A stretch of 64,000 bases of DNA from Streptomyces sp. NA02950 (GTDB lineage Bacteria; Actinomycetota; Actinomycetes; Streptomycetales; Streptomycetaceae), in assembly GCF_013364155.1 (NCBI RefSeq), contig NZ_CP054916.1, positions 6,755,001 to 6,819,000 on the forward strand, given 5' to 3'. Within the stretch, counting starts at the first letter, position 1, and each line of letters opens with the position of its first letter. This document shows, piece after piece, positions 17,418 to 25,923 of the stretch. The position numbers and the translations under genes were made by a program. A model generated the notes under the pieces. It saw only the letters and a list, made by a program, of their open reading frames with translations, ran no database searches and was not told the origin of the DNA.

Positions 17418-18617
17418 TCAGCCGCGCAGCGGCAGCGCCTGACCGGCGATCACCAGCAGCACCTGTTCGCACTCGGCCGCGAACGCCGCGTTCAGCCGCC
17501 CCAGTTCATCGCGGAAGCGGCGGCCCGAGGCGGTCGCGGGGACCACTCCCGCGCCCACCTCATTGCTGACGGCCACCACCGTGCGGCCGGTCGCCCGGAC
17601 CGCGGCCACCAGCGCGTCCACCCGCTCGCGCAGGGCACGTTCAGCGCCGTGCGCCCACTTCTCGTCGTCCCAGGCCCCGACCGAGTCCATCGCGTCGGTG
17701 AGCCACAGCGCCAGACAGTCGATCAGCAGCGGCGGGCCGTCCTCCGCCAGCAGCGGGGTCAGCTCGCAGGTCTCGGTGGTGCGCCAGGAGCCGGGCCGCC
17801 GGTCGCGGTGGGCGGCGATCCGGGCGGCCCACTCGGGGTCGCCGTCGCGGGTGCCGCCGGTGGCCACGTACAGCACATCCGGGAAGGCGGCCAGCCGCCG
17901 TTCCGCCTCCAGGGACTTGCCGGACCGGGCACCGCCCAGCACCAGCGTGCGCCGCGGCAGGTCCGGCACCGCGTGGTACTCGCCGACGATCACCGTCCGG
18001 CCGTCCGGGACCGTCCGCGCGCCCGCCGTGGCCAGCCGCCGGTGGAGTTCGCGGCCGGGCGGCACGGTGTGGTCGAGGTGGACCGCCAGCACATCGGTGG
18101 TCGCGCCCACGGCCCCGCTCGCGCGCAGCCGGGCCAGCGCGTCCGGGCGGCCGATGACGTCCAGCACCACCATGTCGTACGGCTGGGCCTGCTCGGTGAG
18201 CCCGGCCGGGGCGCCGCCGGGTGGCAGGTACAGCAGCCGGGTGCCGTCGGGCCCGGTGACCGCGTAGCCGGTGCCGGGGGAGTCCAGGGCGACGGCCTGC
18301 ACCCGGTGGCCGCTGATCAGGGACAGTTCACGGCCGTCCGGCACCCGCCCCGGCGCGGGCAGTCCGGCGGGGAACTCGACGGCCGGGCCCGCGTGCGGAT
18401 GCGAGAGCAGCACCTGCCGCACGCCGACCAGCGAATACCCGGCGCGGGCGGCGGCGAAGGCGGCCCCCGGGGTGAGGTCCAGCAACAGCGCGCCGTCGAT
18501 GAGCAGGGCCGTCGCGGCCCGTGCCTCGTCGCCGACGGCGGTGGCGCAGGCCGCGCAGGGGCAGTCGTGCCGTGGCAGCCCGTCGGGGGCTCCGGTGCCC
18601 AGAAGTGTGAGTTCCAC
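17418..18617 (-). CDS. cobU: CobU cobinamide kinase/guanylyltransferase with N-terminal degenerate metallo-beta-lactamase domain
   Basis: 399 residues in two parts. Residues ~1-215 are a metallo-beta-lactamase-like fold of the PhnP/PqqB type (VELTLLGTGAPDGLP, then CPCAAC), but the metal motif is LLSHPHAGP instead of HxHxDH, so hydrolase activity is doubtful. Residues ~220-399 are CobU: P-loop LVLGGARSGKSLEAE, the guanylylated His in ARIAAHRDRRP, and LIDCLALWLTD. The CobU half phosphorylates adenosylcobinamide and converts it to the GDP form. This fusion is known to occur in streptomycetes. GTG at 18617 directly opens the first beta strand. Confidence 0.9.
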   Translation of the reverse strand: MELTLLGTGAPDGLPRHDCPCAACATAVGDEARAATALLIDGALLLDLTPGAAFAAARAGYSLVGVRQVLLSHPHAGPAVEFPAGLPAPGRVPDGRELSLISGHRVQAVALDSPGTGYAVTGPDGTRLLYLPPGGAPAGLTEQAQPYDMVVLDVIGRPDALARLRASGAVGATTDVLAVHLDHTVPPGRELHRRLATAGARTVPDGRTVIVGEYHAVPDLPRRTLVLGGARSGKSLEAERRLAAFPDVLYVATGGTRDGDPEWAARIAAHRDRRPGSWRTTETCELTPLLAEDGPPLLIDCLALWLTDAMDSVGAWDDEKWAHGAERALRERVDALVAAVRATGRTVVAVSNEVGAGVVPATASGRRFRDELGRLNAAFAAECEQVLLVIAGQALPLRG

Positions 18618-18756
18618 GTCCCGATCGTCTCGCGTCCACCGGTGCGGGTCGCGCGGGGCCACCCCGTACGGAGTGATCAGTCGCCTAGGCTGCGGGCAGA
18701 ATCACCTGTGGACCGGCGGGAATCACCCGAGGACCGGCGGGATGGAGGAGGCGGAC

Positions 18757-18960
18757 ATGGCGTGGACGTGGCGGTTCGAGAAGTCCGATGGGACGGAGAC
18801 GAAGCCCGCGGTACAGCCGGAGGAGTTCCCGACCCAGGGGGATGCGGAGTCATGGCTCGGTGAGGAGTGGAAGGCGCTCCTCGATGGAGGGGCCGAGCAG
18901 GTCACCCTCTTCGAGGACGGCACCGAGATCTACGGCCCGATGAGCCTGCGGGGCGAATGA
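18757..18960 (+). CDS. Small conserved hypothetical protein
   Basis: A 67-residue acidic protein beginning MAWTWRFEKSDG, with TQGDAESWLGEEW in the middle and a beta-rich end VTLFEDGTEIYGPMSL. The strong ribosome site GGAGGAG (18744-18750) lies 6 nt before ATG 18757 and decides against the ATG at 18742. Function unknown; I believe similar proteins are widespread in Streptomyces, but no domain is recognised. Confidence 0.85.
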   Translation: MAWTWRFEKSDGTETKPAVQPEEFPTQGDAESWLGEEWKALLDGGAEQVTLFEDGTEIYGPMSLRGE

Positions 18961-19084
18961 GCACCGCCGGCTGAGCACCTTCGGCCGGGAAACGCCTGTG
19001 GCGGCGCCCCCGCGGCGCCGCCACATCCACTCAGCGAGCCGCGTCAGACCCGTGCCCCGTGCCCCGTCAGCCGTGGCAGCCGCT

Positions 19085-19903
19085 TCAGCCGCGCACCCCG
19101 CACAGATGCAGCAGGGCCGCCACCGAGCGGTACGGATCGGTGCGCCCGGCCCTCTCCTCGGCCGCCAGCAGCCGCTCCCACTCCGGGGACGGCGGGGGCG
19201 GGGTGTCGCCCGGGGCCTGGTCGGTGAAGACCCGCACCCCGTACCAGGCGTGCAGCGGAGCACCGATCGCGGTGAGCGTCGTGGTCAGCTCCTCGCGCCG
19301 GTCGGCGCGCACCCGCAGCCCGAGCCGGTTGGTGTACGCGGGCGAGTCGAAGGCGGCCAGCGCGGTGTCCCAGTCCCCGGCGAGCCCCGGCCGCATCGCC
19401 AGCGCGTCGGCGTTGCGCACCAGCAGCGAGAGCAGAGCGCCCGGCGCCAGCACCCGGGCCAGCCCGGCCAGCAGCGGATCCGGCTCGGACACGTACATCA
19501 GCACACCGTGGCAGAGCACCACGTCGAAGGCGCCCGGCAGGAAGTGCGCTCCGGTGTCCCGGCCGTCGCCCTCGAGCAGCCGCACCCTGGCCCGGATGCC
19601 CTCCGGCTCGTCCGTGAGCGCGGTGCGCACCGCGGCCAGCATGGTGGGATCGGACTCCAGACCGGTCACCTCGTGGCCCGCCCGGGCCAGCCGCAGGGCC
19701 TGGGTGCCCTGGCCGAGGCCGACGTCGAGCACCCGCAGCCGCCGGCCCACCGGATAGCGGGCGGTGATCTGTTCATCGAGCTGCTGAGCGACCAGCGCCT
19801 GCCGGACGGTGTTCCGCAGGCCGCCGAGGCGGCTCAGCCAGCCCTCCGCCCCACCGGTGAAGCCGGACGGTGTCCCGCTTCGGTCCGCGGATTTCCCGCT
19901 CAG
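19085..19903 (-). CDS. Class I SAM-dependent methyltransferase
   Basis: About 272 residues. The Rossmann methyltransferase motif I is LRVLDVGLGQGTQALRLA, followed by the acidic motif II region VTGLESDPTML and a later FDVVLCHGVLMYV. The substrate is unknown. No ATG or GTG occurs in a suitable place: the frame runs back into the DUF3043 gene, and the best junction is a CTG at 19903 whose CTGA overlaps that gene's stop codon, implying translational coupling. The start is therefore uncertain. Confidence 0.85.
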   Translation of the reverse strand: MSGKSADRSGTPSGFTGGAEGWLSRLGGLRNTVRQALVAQQLDEQITARYPVGRRLRVLDVGLGQGTQALRLARAGHEVTGLESDPTMLAAVRTALTDEPEGIRARVRLLEGDGRDTGAHFLPGAFDVVLCHGVLMYVSEPDPLLAGLARVLAPGALLSLLVRNADALAMRPGLAGDWDTALAAFDSPAYTNRLGLRVRADRREELTTTLTAIGAPLHAWYGVRVFTDQAPGDTPPPPSPEWERLLAAEERAGRTDPYRSVAALLHLCGVRG

Positions 19904-20505
19904 GGCCGCTGTCCGCGCTTGACCTGCGGCTTGGGCAGCCGCAGTCGGCGCATCTGAAGGGTGCGCATCAGGGCGTACGCCACCGTGCCGCGCAGGTTCT
20001 CGTCGGGGAACTTCTTGCGGAGGGCCCGCTTCAGCTGGAAGGCGAGGATGAACGAGTTGATCACGATCATCACGATGACGACCATCCACAGCAGCAGCAC
20101 ATAGCTCTGCATGGCACCGGCACGGATCATGCTCAGCACCAGGATGACCACCGCGAGCGGCAGGAAGAACTCGGCGACGACGAACCGGGAGTCCACGAAG
20201 TCGCGGGCGAAGCGGCGCACCGGGCCCTTGTCACGGGCCGGGAGGTAGCGCTCGTCACCGCTGGCGAGCGCCTCGCGCTGACGGGCCAGATCGGTGCGGC
20301 GGGCCTCCCGCTGGCGCTTGGCGGCGTCCTTGCGGTTGGCGGGCGTCTTCGCCAGGCTGCGGCGCTGCGACTGGGCCTCACTGCGCTTCGGCGTGGGGCG
20401 GCCCTTGGGCGCCTGCGGGTCACGGGGCTGCTGCGGCTGGTCCGCGGTCACCTTGGCGGTGGCGGCCTGCTCATCCTTGGAACGGCTTCGGAACACAAAG
20501 CCCAA
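19900..20505 (-). CDS. DUF3043 domain-containing membrane protein
   Basis: 201 residues. A basic, low-complexity cytosolic N-terminus (~1-105, rich in Arg/Lys/Gln, including RRTDLARQREALASGDERYL and PARDKGPVRRFARDF) is followed by two membrane helices (EFFLPLAVVILVLSMI and YVLLLWMVVIVMIVINSFIL) and a short basic tail. This matches DUF3043, an actinobacterial family of unknown function. It is first in a two-gene unit with the methyltransferase and divergent from pspA, with 238 bp between start codons. Confidence 0.88.
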   Translation of the reverse strand: MGFVFRSRSKDEQAATAKVTADQPQQPRDPQAPKGRPTPKRSEAQSQRRSLAKTPANRKDAAKRQREARRTDLARQREALASGDERYLPARDKGPVRRFARDFVDSRFVVAEFFLPLAVVILVLSMIRAGAMQSYVLLLWMVVIVMIVINSFILAFQLKRALRKKFPDENLRGTVAYALMRTLQMRRLRLPKPQVKRGQRP

Positions 20506-20743
20506 GGGTACGGGTTCACGGGTGTGCGCCCCAGCCTCATGGGGAACGATCCGGCAACGGCAGTCCGCCGTATCGGGACACAGTGGTCACCTACTCCTTG
20601 CGCCGGAGGCGCCCGCGTCCTGATCGTCCTGGAGGAGGAGCGCGCGCGGGCCCGAACAGTGCGGTAATGGAAGCAGGGCCCGTAGGCTGGGTCTGTTGGA
20701 GTGCTGGAGTCTCAAGTCCGTCAGAAGGGGGCGCGCGAGGCCC

Positions 20744-21538
20744 ATGAGCGGTGTCATGAAGCGTATGGGGATGATCTTCCGCGCGAAGGCCAACAAGGCC
20801 CTGGACCGGGCCGAGGACCCGCGCGAGACCCTCGACTACTCGTACCAGAAGCAGCTCGAACTGCTCCAGAAGGTGCGCCGCGGCGTAGCCGACGTGGCCA
20901 CCTCCCGGAAGCGGCTGGAGCTCCAGCTGAACCAGCTCCAGGGTCAGTCCGCCAAGCTGGAGGACCAGGGGCGCAAGGCGCTCGCGCTCGGCCGCGAGGA
21001 CCTCGCGCGCGAGGCGCTCTCCCGCCGTGCCGCACTCCAGCAGCAGGTCACCGACCTGGAGACCCAGCACCAGACTCTCCAGGGCGAGGAGGAGAAGCTC
21101 ACCCTGGCCTCCCAGCGGCTCCAGGCCAAGGTCGACGCCTTCCGCACCCGCAAGGAGACCATCAAGGCCACCTACACCGCGGCCCAGGCGCAGACCCGGA
21201 TCGGCGAGGCGTTCTCCGGCATCTCCGAGGAGATGGGCGACGTCGGCATGGCGATCCAGCGGGCCGAGGACAAGACCGCGCAGCTCCAGGCCCGGGCGGG
21301 CGCCATCGACGAGCTGCTGGCCTCCGGCGCCCTGGACGACCAGTCCGGGATGGCCAAGGACGACATCGCGGCCGAGCTGGACCGGATCTCCGGCGGTACG
21401 GACGTGGAGCTGGAGCTCCAGCGGATGAAGGCCGAGCTGGCCGGCGGCAGCCCCCAGCAAGCCATCGAGGGCGGTCAGCAGGACCAGTCCCAGCAGTCCC
21501 AGCAGTCCCAGGGGCAGCACAAGTTCGACAAGCAGTAG
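20744..21538 (+). CDS. pspA: PspA/IM30 family phage-shock protein
   Basis: A 264-residue ESCRT-III-like membrane-maintenance protein, almost entirely coiled coil. The N-terminal amphipathic helix is MKRMGMIFRAKANKALDRAE, and EDPRETLDYSYQKQLE is a family hallmark. The C-terminus is a Gln/Ser-rich tail (QQDQSQQSQQSQ) as in other streptomycete PspA proteins. It would bind stressed membranes from the cytosol. ATG 20744 is used; a second ATG four codons on is possible. It is followed 45 bp later by pspAA. Confidence 0.95.
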   Translation: MSGVMKRMGMIFRAKANKALDRAEDPRETLDYSYQKQLELLQKVRRGVADVATSRKRLELQLNQLQGQSAKLEDQGRKALALGREDLAREALSRRAALQQQVTDLETQHQTLQGEEEKLTLASQRLQAKVDAFRTRKETIKATYTAAQAQTRIGEAFSGISEEMGDVGMAIQRAEDKTAQLQARAGAIDELLASGALDDQSGMAKDDIAAELDRISGGTDVELELQRMKAELAGGSPQQAIEGGQQDQSQQSQQSQGQHKFDKQ

Positions 21539-21583
21539 CCCGCGCCCCCACCCGGGCGAGGTCTCCTACCGGAGGAGGTCGGC

Positions 21584-21862
21584 GTGATCGTACGGATCAT
21601 GGGGGAGGGCCAGGTGCAGGTGGCCGAAGGCCATCTGCCCGCACTGAACAAGCTGGACGACGAACTGCTCGCCGAGGTCGAGAGCGGCGATAAGGACGGC
21701 TTCCGGCGGACGCTCGGCGCGCTCCTCGACGCCGTGCGCACGGTGGGCGAACCGCTGCCGGACGACGCCCTCGAACCGTCCGAGCTGATCCTGCCCGCCC
21801 CCGAGGCCACCCTCGAGGAGGTCAAGGCGATGCTCAAGGACGACGGCCTGATCCCGGGCTAG
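21584..21862 (+). CDS. pspAA: PspA-associated protein PspAA
   Basis: A 92-residue acidic partner protein (MIVRIMGEGQVQVAEGHLPA, then LNKLDDELLAEVESGD) matching the small protein regularly encoded after pspA in actinobacteria. GTG start with a strong GGAGGAGG at 21571-21578. Its role in the envelope-stress system is not established in detail. Confidence 0.9.
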   Translation: MIVRIMGEGQVQVAEGHLPALNKLDDELLAEVESGDKDGFRRTLGALLDAVRTVGEPLPDDALEPSELILPAPEATLEEVKAMLKDDGLIPG

Positions 21863-21961
21863 CCCGGGCGCACTCCAGTACAGGTCGTGTCCCCTCTGTC
21901 CGCCGGGCACGGGCCGCCCCCGGAACGGAGCGGTCCGGTACGGCGCTTACCTTTGGATCCC

Positions 21962-23233
21962 GTGACTCCCCTCTCCGTGGGGCCGGGCCTGGCCCGCCCC
22001 TACCGCTGGCTGGCCGCGCACCCGAGGGCCCTGGACATCCTGGTCGCCATCGGTGTCTTCGCGCTGATCATCATCGGCGCGGTGGCCAACCCGCACCTGC
22101 GCGACCAGCACATCGGCCCGTACTTCGTCCTGCTGGCGCTGCTCTCCTCCGCCTCCCTGGTGCTCCGCCGCGATCTGCCGGGCAGTGTGCTCGCGGTCAC
22201 CTCCGCGATCACGGTGGTGGAGATCACCACCACCCAGAGCGGCCCGCCGCGCACCTCGATCGTGCTGGGCGTGGTGGTGGCGCTCTACACCCTCGCGGCC
22301 CGCACCGACCGCCCCACCACCTGGCGGGTCGGCTTCCTCACCGCGGTGCTGCTGACCGGGACCGCGATGCTCTTCGGGCTCAGCCCCTGGTACTCCCAGG
22401 AGAACCTGGGCATCTTCGCCTGGGCCGGTCTGGCCGCCGCCGCGGGCGACGCGGTGCGCAGCCGCCGCGCCTACGTCGCCGCCATCGAGGAGCGGGCGGT
22501 ACGGGCCGAGCGCACCCGCGAGGAGGAGGCGCGCCGCCGGGTGGCCGAGGAGCGGCTGCGGATCGCCCGGGAGCTGCACGATGTGGTCGCCCACCACATC
22601 GCCCTGGTCAATGTGCAGGCCGGGGTGGCGTCCCATGTCATGGACAACCGCCCCGACCAGGCCAAGGAGGCGCTGGCGCACGTCCGGGAGGCCAGCCGCT
22701 CGGCGCTGGACGAGTTGCGGGCCACGGTCGGCCTGCTGCGGCAGTACGGCGACCCCGCGGCCCCCACCGAACCGGCACCGGGCCTGGGGGTGCTGGACCA
22801 GCTCGTGGAGGGCTTCGCCCGGGTGGGGATGCGGATCGAGGTCGAGGAGGAGCCGCGCGGCGGTATCGGGCCGCTGGCGGGCTCGGTGGACCTCACCGCG
22901 TACCGCGTCGTCCAGGAGGCGCTGACCAATGTGCACAAGCACGCCGGGCCCGAGGCCGGTGTCCGGATCCGGATCGTCCGCGACCGCGGCGCACTGGAGA
23001 TCACCGTCGTGGACGACGGGGCGGGGGCGGAGCCCCGGGCCGCCGACGCGGCCGGGCCGGACGTGCCCGCGGCACCGCTGGACGACGAGCACGGCGGCGG
23101 CCACGGACTGCTCGGGATGCGGGAGCGGGTCACCGCACTGCGCGGCAGCTGCGAGGCGGGCCCCCTGCCCGAGGGCGGCTTCCGGGTGCGGGCGAGACTT
23201 CCGTTGCAGGGCCGTACGGGAGGGGACTCATGA
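21962..23233 (+). CDS. Sensor histidine kinase, HisKA_3 type
   Basis: About 423 residues. The N-terminal sensor comprises four to five membrane helices (~20-170), followed by a short coiled segment. The dimerisation/phosphoacceptor motif is RIARELHDVVAHHIALVNVQ with the phosphorylated His, and the ATPase domain shows YRVVQEALTNVHKHA and GHGLLGMRERV. GTG 21962 is preferred, but an in-frame GTG at 21887 is also possible; neither has a convincing ribosome site, and a leaderless message is possible. Its stop overlaps the response-regulator ATG (ATGA). The signal is unknown; proximity to pspA hints at envelope stress, as inference only. Confidence 0.92.
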   Translation: MTPLSVGPGLARPYRWLAAHPRALDILVAIGVFALIIIGAVANPHLRDQHIGPYFVLLALLSSASLVLRRDLPGSVLAVTSAITVVEITTTQSGPPRTSIVLGVVVALYTLAARTDRPTTWRVGFLTAVLLTGTAMLFGLSPWYSQENLGIFAWAGLAAAAGDAVRSRRAYVAAIEERAVRAERTREEEARRRVAEERLRIARELHDVVAHHIALVNVQAGVASHVMDNRPDQAKEALAHVREASRSALDELRATVGLLRQYGDPAAPTEPAPGLGVLDQLVEGFARVGMRIEVEEEPRGGIGPLAGSVDLTAYRVVQEALTNVHKHAGPEAGVRIRIVRDRGALEITVVDDGAGAEPRAADAAGPDVPAAPLDDEHGGGHGLLGMRERVTALRGSCEAGPLPEGGFRVRARLPLQGRTGGDS

Positions 23234-23913
23234 CGATCAAGGTGCTGCTCGCCGATGACCAGGCGTTGCTGCGCAGTGCGTTCCGCGTGCTGGTGGACTC
23301 CGATCCGGAGATGGAGGTGGTGGGGGAGGCGTCCGATGGCGCGGAGGCGGTCGAGATCGTCCGGGCCAAGGGCGCGGACGTGGTCCTGATGGACATCCGG
23401 ATGCCCGGTACCGACGGGCTGACCGCGACCCGCATGATCAGCGAGGATCCGGAGCTGACCGGGGTCCGGGTGGTCATGCTGACCACTTTCGAGGTCGACG
23501 AGTACGTGGTGGACTCCCTGCGGGCGGGCGCCAGCGGCTTCCTCGGCAAGGGCGCCGAGCCCGATGAGCTGCTGGCCGCGATCCGGATCGCGGCGGCGGG
23601 CGAGGCGCTGCTCTCCCCGGCCGCGACCAAGGGCCTGATCGCCCGGTTCCTGGCTCAGGGCGACGGTGCCCGGGACGGTGGCGAGTCCGCCTACGACGCG
23701 AGCCGGCTGGACGCGCTCACGGGGCGCGAGCGCGAGGTGCTGGTGCAGGTGGCCGGGGGGCTGTCCAACGACGAGATCGCCGCCCGGCTGGAGGTCAGCC
23801 CGCTGACGGTCAAGACGCATGTGAACCGTGCGATGGCCAAGCTGGGGGCGCGCGACCGGGCCCAGCTGGTGGTGATCTCCTACGAGACGGGCCTGGTGCG
23901 CCCGGGGCTCTGA
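23230..23913 (+). CDS. LuxR family response regulator
   Basis: 227 residues. A receiver domain (~1-120) with acidic pocket VLLADDQ and phosphoacceptor Asp in VVLMDIRMPGTDGL is followed by a LuxR-type HTH (~165-225) with LTGREREVLVQVAGGLSNDE and ARLEVSPLTVKTHVNRAM. It is translationally coupled to the upstream kinase by a 4-bp overlap, so the two are a cognate pair. Confidence 0.96.
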   Translation: MTIKVLLADDQALLRSAFRVLVDSDPEMEVVGEASDGAEAVEIVRAKGADVVLMDIRMPGTDGLTATRMISEDPELTGVRVVMLTTFEVDEYVVDSLRAGASGFLGKGAEPDELLAAIRIAAAGEALLSPAATKGLIARFLAQGDGARDGGESAYDASRLDALTGREREVLVQVAGGLSNDEIAARLEVSPLTVKTHVNRAMAKLGARDRAQLVVISYETGLVRPGL

Positions 23914-23988
23914 CACGACGGACGCGACACGACGGACGCCGACACCACGGACGGGGCGCGGAGCCCCTCGGCCCCACGCCCCGTCCGT
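23912..23988. repeat. 14-bp tandem repeats and bidirectional terminator between convergent genes
   Basis: The unit GACACGACGGACGC occurs twice (23912-23925, 23926-23939), then a 12/14 copy (23941-23954). The third copy forms the left arm of a perfect 12-bp stem ACGGACGGGGCG / CGCCCCGTCCGT (23947-23958, 23977-23988). The region lies between the convergent stops of the response regulator and nadA, so it is the likely shared terminator. The first repeat overlaps the TGA stop. Confidence 0.7.
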
Positions 23989-24015
23989 CGTCCGTCGTCG
24001 GGCGTCCGCTGTCCG

Positions 24016-25206
24016 CTACGGCAGCGCCAGCATCCGCTCCAGCGCCAGTTTGGCGAAGCTCTCGGTCTCCCGGTCGACCTGGATGCGGTTGACGACCTTG
24101 CCCGCCGCGAGCGACTCCAGCGCCCAGACCAGGTGCGGCAGGTCGATGCGGTTCATGGTCGAGCAGAAGCAGACCGTCTTGTCGAGGAAGACGATCTCCT
24201 TGTCCTCGTCGGCGAAGCGGTTCGCCAGCCGCCGGACCAGGTTCAGCTCGGTGCCGATCGCCCACTTGGACCCGGCCGGGGCGGCCTCCAGGGCCTTGAT
24301 GATGTACTCGGTCGAACCGACGTAGTCCGCGGCCGCCACCACCTCGTGCTTGCACTCGGGGTGGACCAGGACGTTGACGCCCGGTATGCGCTCACGGACG
24401 TCGTTGACCGAGTCCAGCGAGAAGCGGCCGTGCACCGAGCAGTGGCCGCGCCACAGGATCATCTTCGCCGCGCGCAGCTCCTCGGCGGTCAGCCCGCCGC
24501 CCGGCTTGTGCGGGTTGTAGACGACGCAGTCCTCCAGGGACATGCCCATGTCGCGGACGGCCGTATTGCGCCCCAGGTGCTGGTCGGGCAGGAACAGCAC
24601 CTTGCTGTGCCCGGGCTCTCCCTGCCCGAAGGCCCAGTCCAGGGCCCGCTTGGCGTTGGAGGAGGTGCAGATGGTGCCACCGTGCTTGCCGGTGAACGCC
24701 TTGATGTCCGCGGAGGAGTTCATGTACGAGACCGGCACCGTCACCTCGGCGACGCCCGCCTCGGTCAGTACGTCCCAGCACTCGGCGACCTGCTCGGCGG
24801 TGGCCATGTCGGCCATCGAGCAGCCCGCCGCCAGGTCGGGGAGCACAACCTGCTGGTCGTCGCCGGTCAGGATGTCGGCGGACTCCGCCATGAAGTGCAC
24901 ACCGCAGAAGACGATGTACTCCGCGTCCGGCCGGGCCGCCGCCTCCCGGGCGAGCTTGAAGGAGTCCCCGGTGACGTCCGCGAACTCGATGACCTCGTCG
25001 CGCTGGTAGTGGTGGCCGAGCACGAAGACCTTGTCCCCGAGCTTCTCCTTGGCCGCGCGGGCACGCGCCACCAGGTCCGGGTCGGAGGGCGCCGGAAGGT
25101 CTCCGGGGCACTCCACACCGCGCTCGCTCCGCGGGTCGGCCTCACGGCCGAGAAGCAGCAGAGCGAGCGGGGTCGGCTGCACGTCGAGGGGCTGGGCGGT
25201 GGTCAC
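24016..25206 (-). CDS. nadA: Quinolinate synthase
   Basis: A 396-residue [4Fe-4S] enzyme condensing iminoaspartate and dihydroxyacetone phosphate to quinolinate in NAD synthesis. Family segments: VFVLGHHYQRDEVIEFADVTGDS, cut here to GHHYQRDEVIEFAD; cluster Cys candidates in VFCGVHFMAESADIL, MILWRGHCSVHGRF and DKTVCFCSTMNRI. The GTG at 25206 is preferred over the GTG at 25215 because AAGGG lies 8 nt before the former and only 3 nt before the latter. The upstream region carries two palindromic sites. Confidence 0.96.
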   Translation of the reverse strand: MTTAQPLDVQPTPLALLLLGREADPRSERGVECPGDLPAPSDPDLVARARAAKEKLGDKVFVLGHHYQRDEVIEFADVTGDSFKLAREAAARPDAEYIVFCGVHFMAESADILTGDDQQVVLPDLAAGCSMADMATAEQVAECWDVLTEAGVAEVTVPVSYMNSSADIKAFTGKHGGTICTSSNAKRALDWAFGQGEPGHSKVLFLPDQHLGRNTAVRDMGMSLEDCVVYNPHKPGGGLTAEELRAAKMILWRGHCSVHGRFSLDSVNDVRERIPGVNVLVHPECKHEVVAAADYVGSTEYIIKALEAAPAGSKWAIGTELNLVRRLANRFADEDKEIVFLDKTVCFCSTMNRIDLPHLVWALESLAAGKVVNRIQVDRETESFAKLALERMLALP

Positions 25207-25250
25207 GTCACGCACCCTTCTTTCTTCGCTGGGAAACCCTGATCCTGTTA

Positions 25251-25301
25251 ATCGTCAAAATGACGCTATCTATCATAACTGCTTCACGTCACTTTGACGA
25301 T
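25251..25301 (-). promoter_or_regulatory. Paired palindromic operators flanking the nadA -10 region
   Basis: Two related sites, ATCGTCAAAATGACG (25251-25265) and CGTCACTTTGACGAT (25287-25301), are inverted copies of each other with one mismatch in 15. Each is internally palindromic (CGTCA-n3-TGACG). Their centres are 36 bp apart. Between them, on the minus strand, is a -10-like TATGAT. This is the layout of a regulator with two operators on the nadA promoter; an NAD-responsive repressor is plausible, but I cannot name it from the motif. Confidence 0.65.
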
Positions 25302-25451
25302 GGGCATCGTGTCGATGTGACGCATTCCGGTGTCGCGAGCCGTGTGCGAGCATGAAGAACGCAGGAACAAAGCGATGGGCCCGGAATGAATCCGGGGGGC
25401 CGTTGGTTTGTGCCGACGGCAAGCAGTCCGTACAACCCGGGAGACAAGCAG

Positions 25452-25805
25452 ATGACCGTTCAGGACGAGACCACCGCGAGCGAGGGCATCATCCTGTCCG
25501 ACGCCGCCGCGTCGAAGGTCAAGAGCCTGCTGGAGCAGGAGGGCCGTGACGATCTCGCGCTGCGCGTCGCCGTCCAGCCCGGCGGCTGCTCCGGCCTGCG
25601 CTATCAGCTCTTCTTCGACGAGCGCTCGCTCGACGGCGACGTCGTCAAGGACTTCGACGGCGTCAAGGTCGTCACCGACCGGATGAGCGCCCCGTACCTG
25701 GGCGGTGCCTCGATCGACTTCGTCGACACCATCGAGAAGCAGGGCTTCACGATCGACAACCCGAACGCCACGGGCTCCTGCGCCTGCGGCGACTCCTTCA
25801 GCTGA
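25452..25805 (+). CDS. erpA: Iron-sulfur cluster insertion protein, A-type (ErpA/HesB family)
   Basis: A 117-residue A-type carrier that receives and delivers Fe-S clusters. The three conserved cysteines are in QPGGCSGLRYQLFFD and in the C-terminal GSCACGDSFS. ATG 25452 follows GGGAGA; in-frame upstream sequence is not family-like. It is divergent from nadA, itself an Fe-S enzyme, which fits a shared promoter region. Confidence 0.95.
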   Translation: MTVQDETTASEGIILSDAAASKVKSLLEQEGRDDLALRVAVQPGGCSGLRYQLFFDERSLDGDVVKDFDGVKVVTDRMSAPYLGGASIDFVDTIEKQGFTIDNPNATGSCACGDSFS

Positions 25806-25841
25806 GCCCTCCCGCGGGGCGCGTGCTCACTGACGCGAGGG

Positions 25842-25873
25842 AAGGCGGCGGTCCCGGCCGGGACCGCCGCCTT
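25842..25873. terminator. Intrinsic terminator between erpA and the convergent membrane-protein gene
   Basis: A perfect 14-bp stem AAGGCGGCGGTCCC with a GGCC loop, followed on the plus strand by CTTCG. It is 37 bp past the erpA stop and 51 bp past the opposing gene's stop, so it probably serves both. Confidence 0.88.
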
Positions 25874-25923
25874 CTTCGTGTTGTCCGCTTCTTTCCCGTT
25901 CTTTCCCGCTTCGTGTATCCGGG

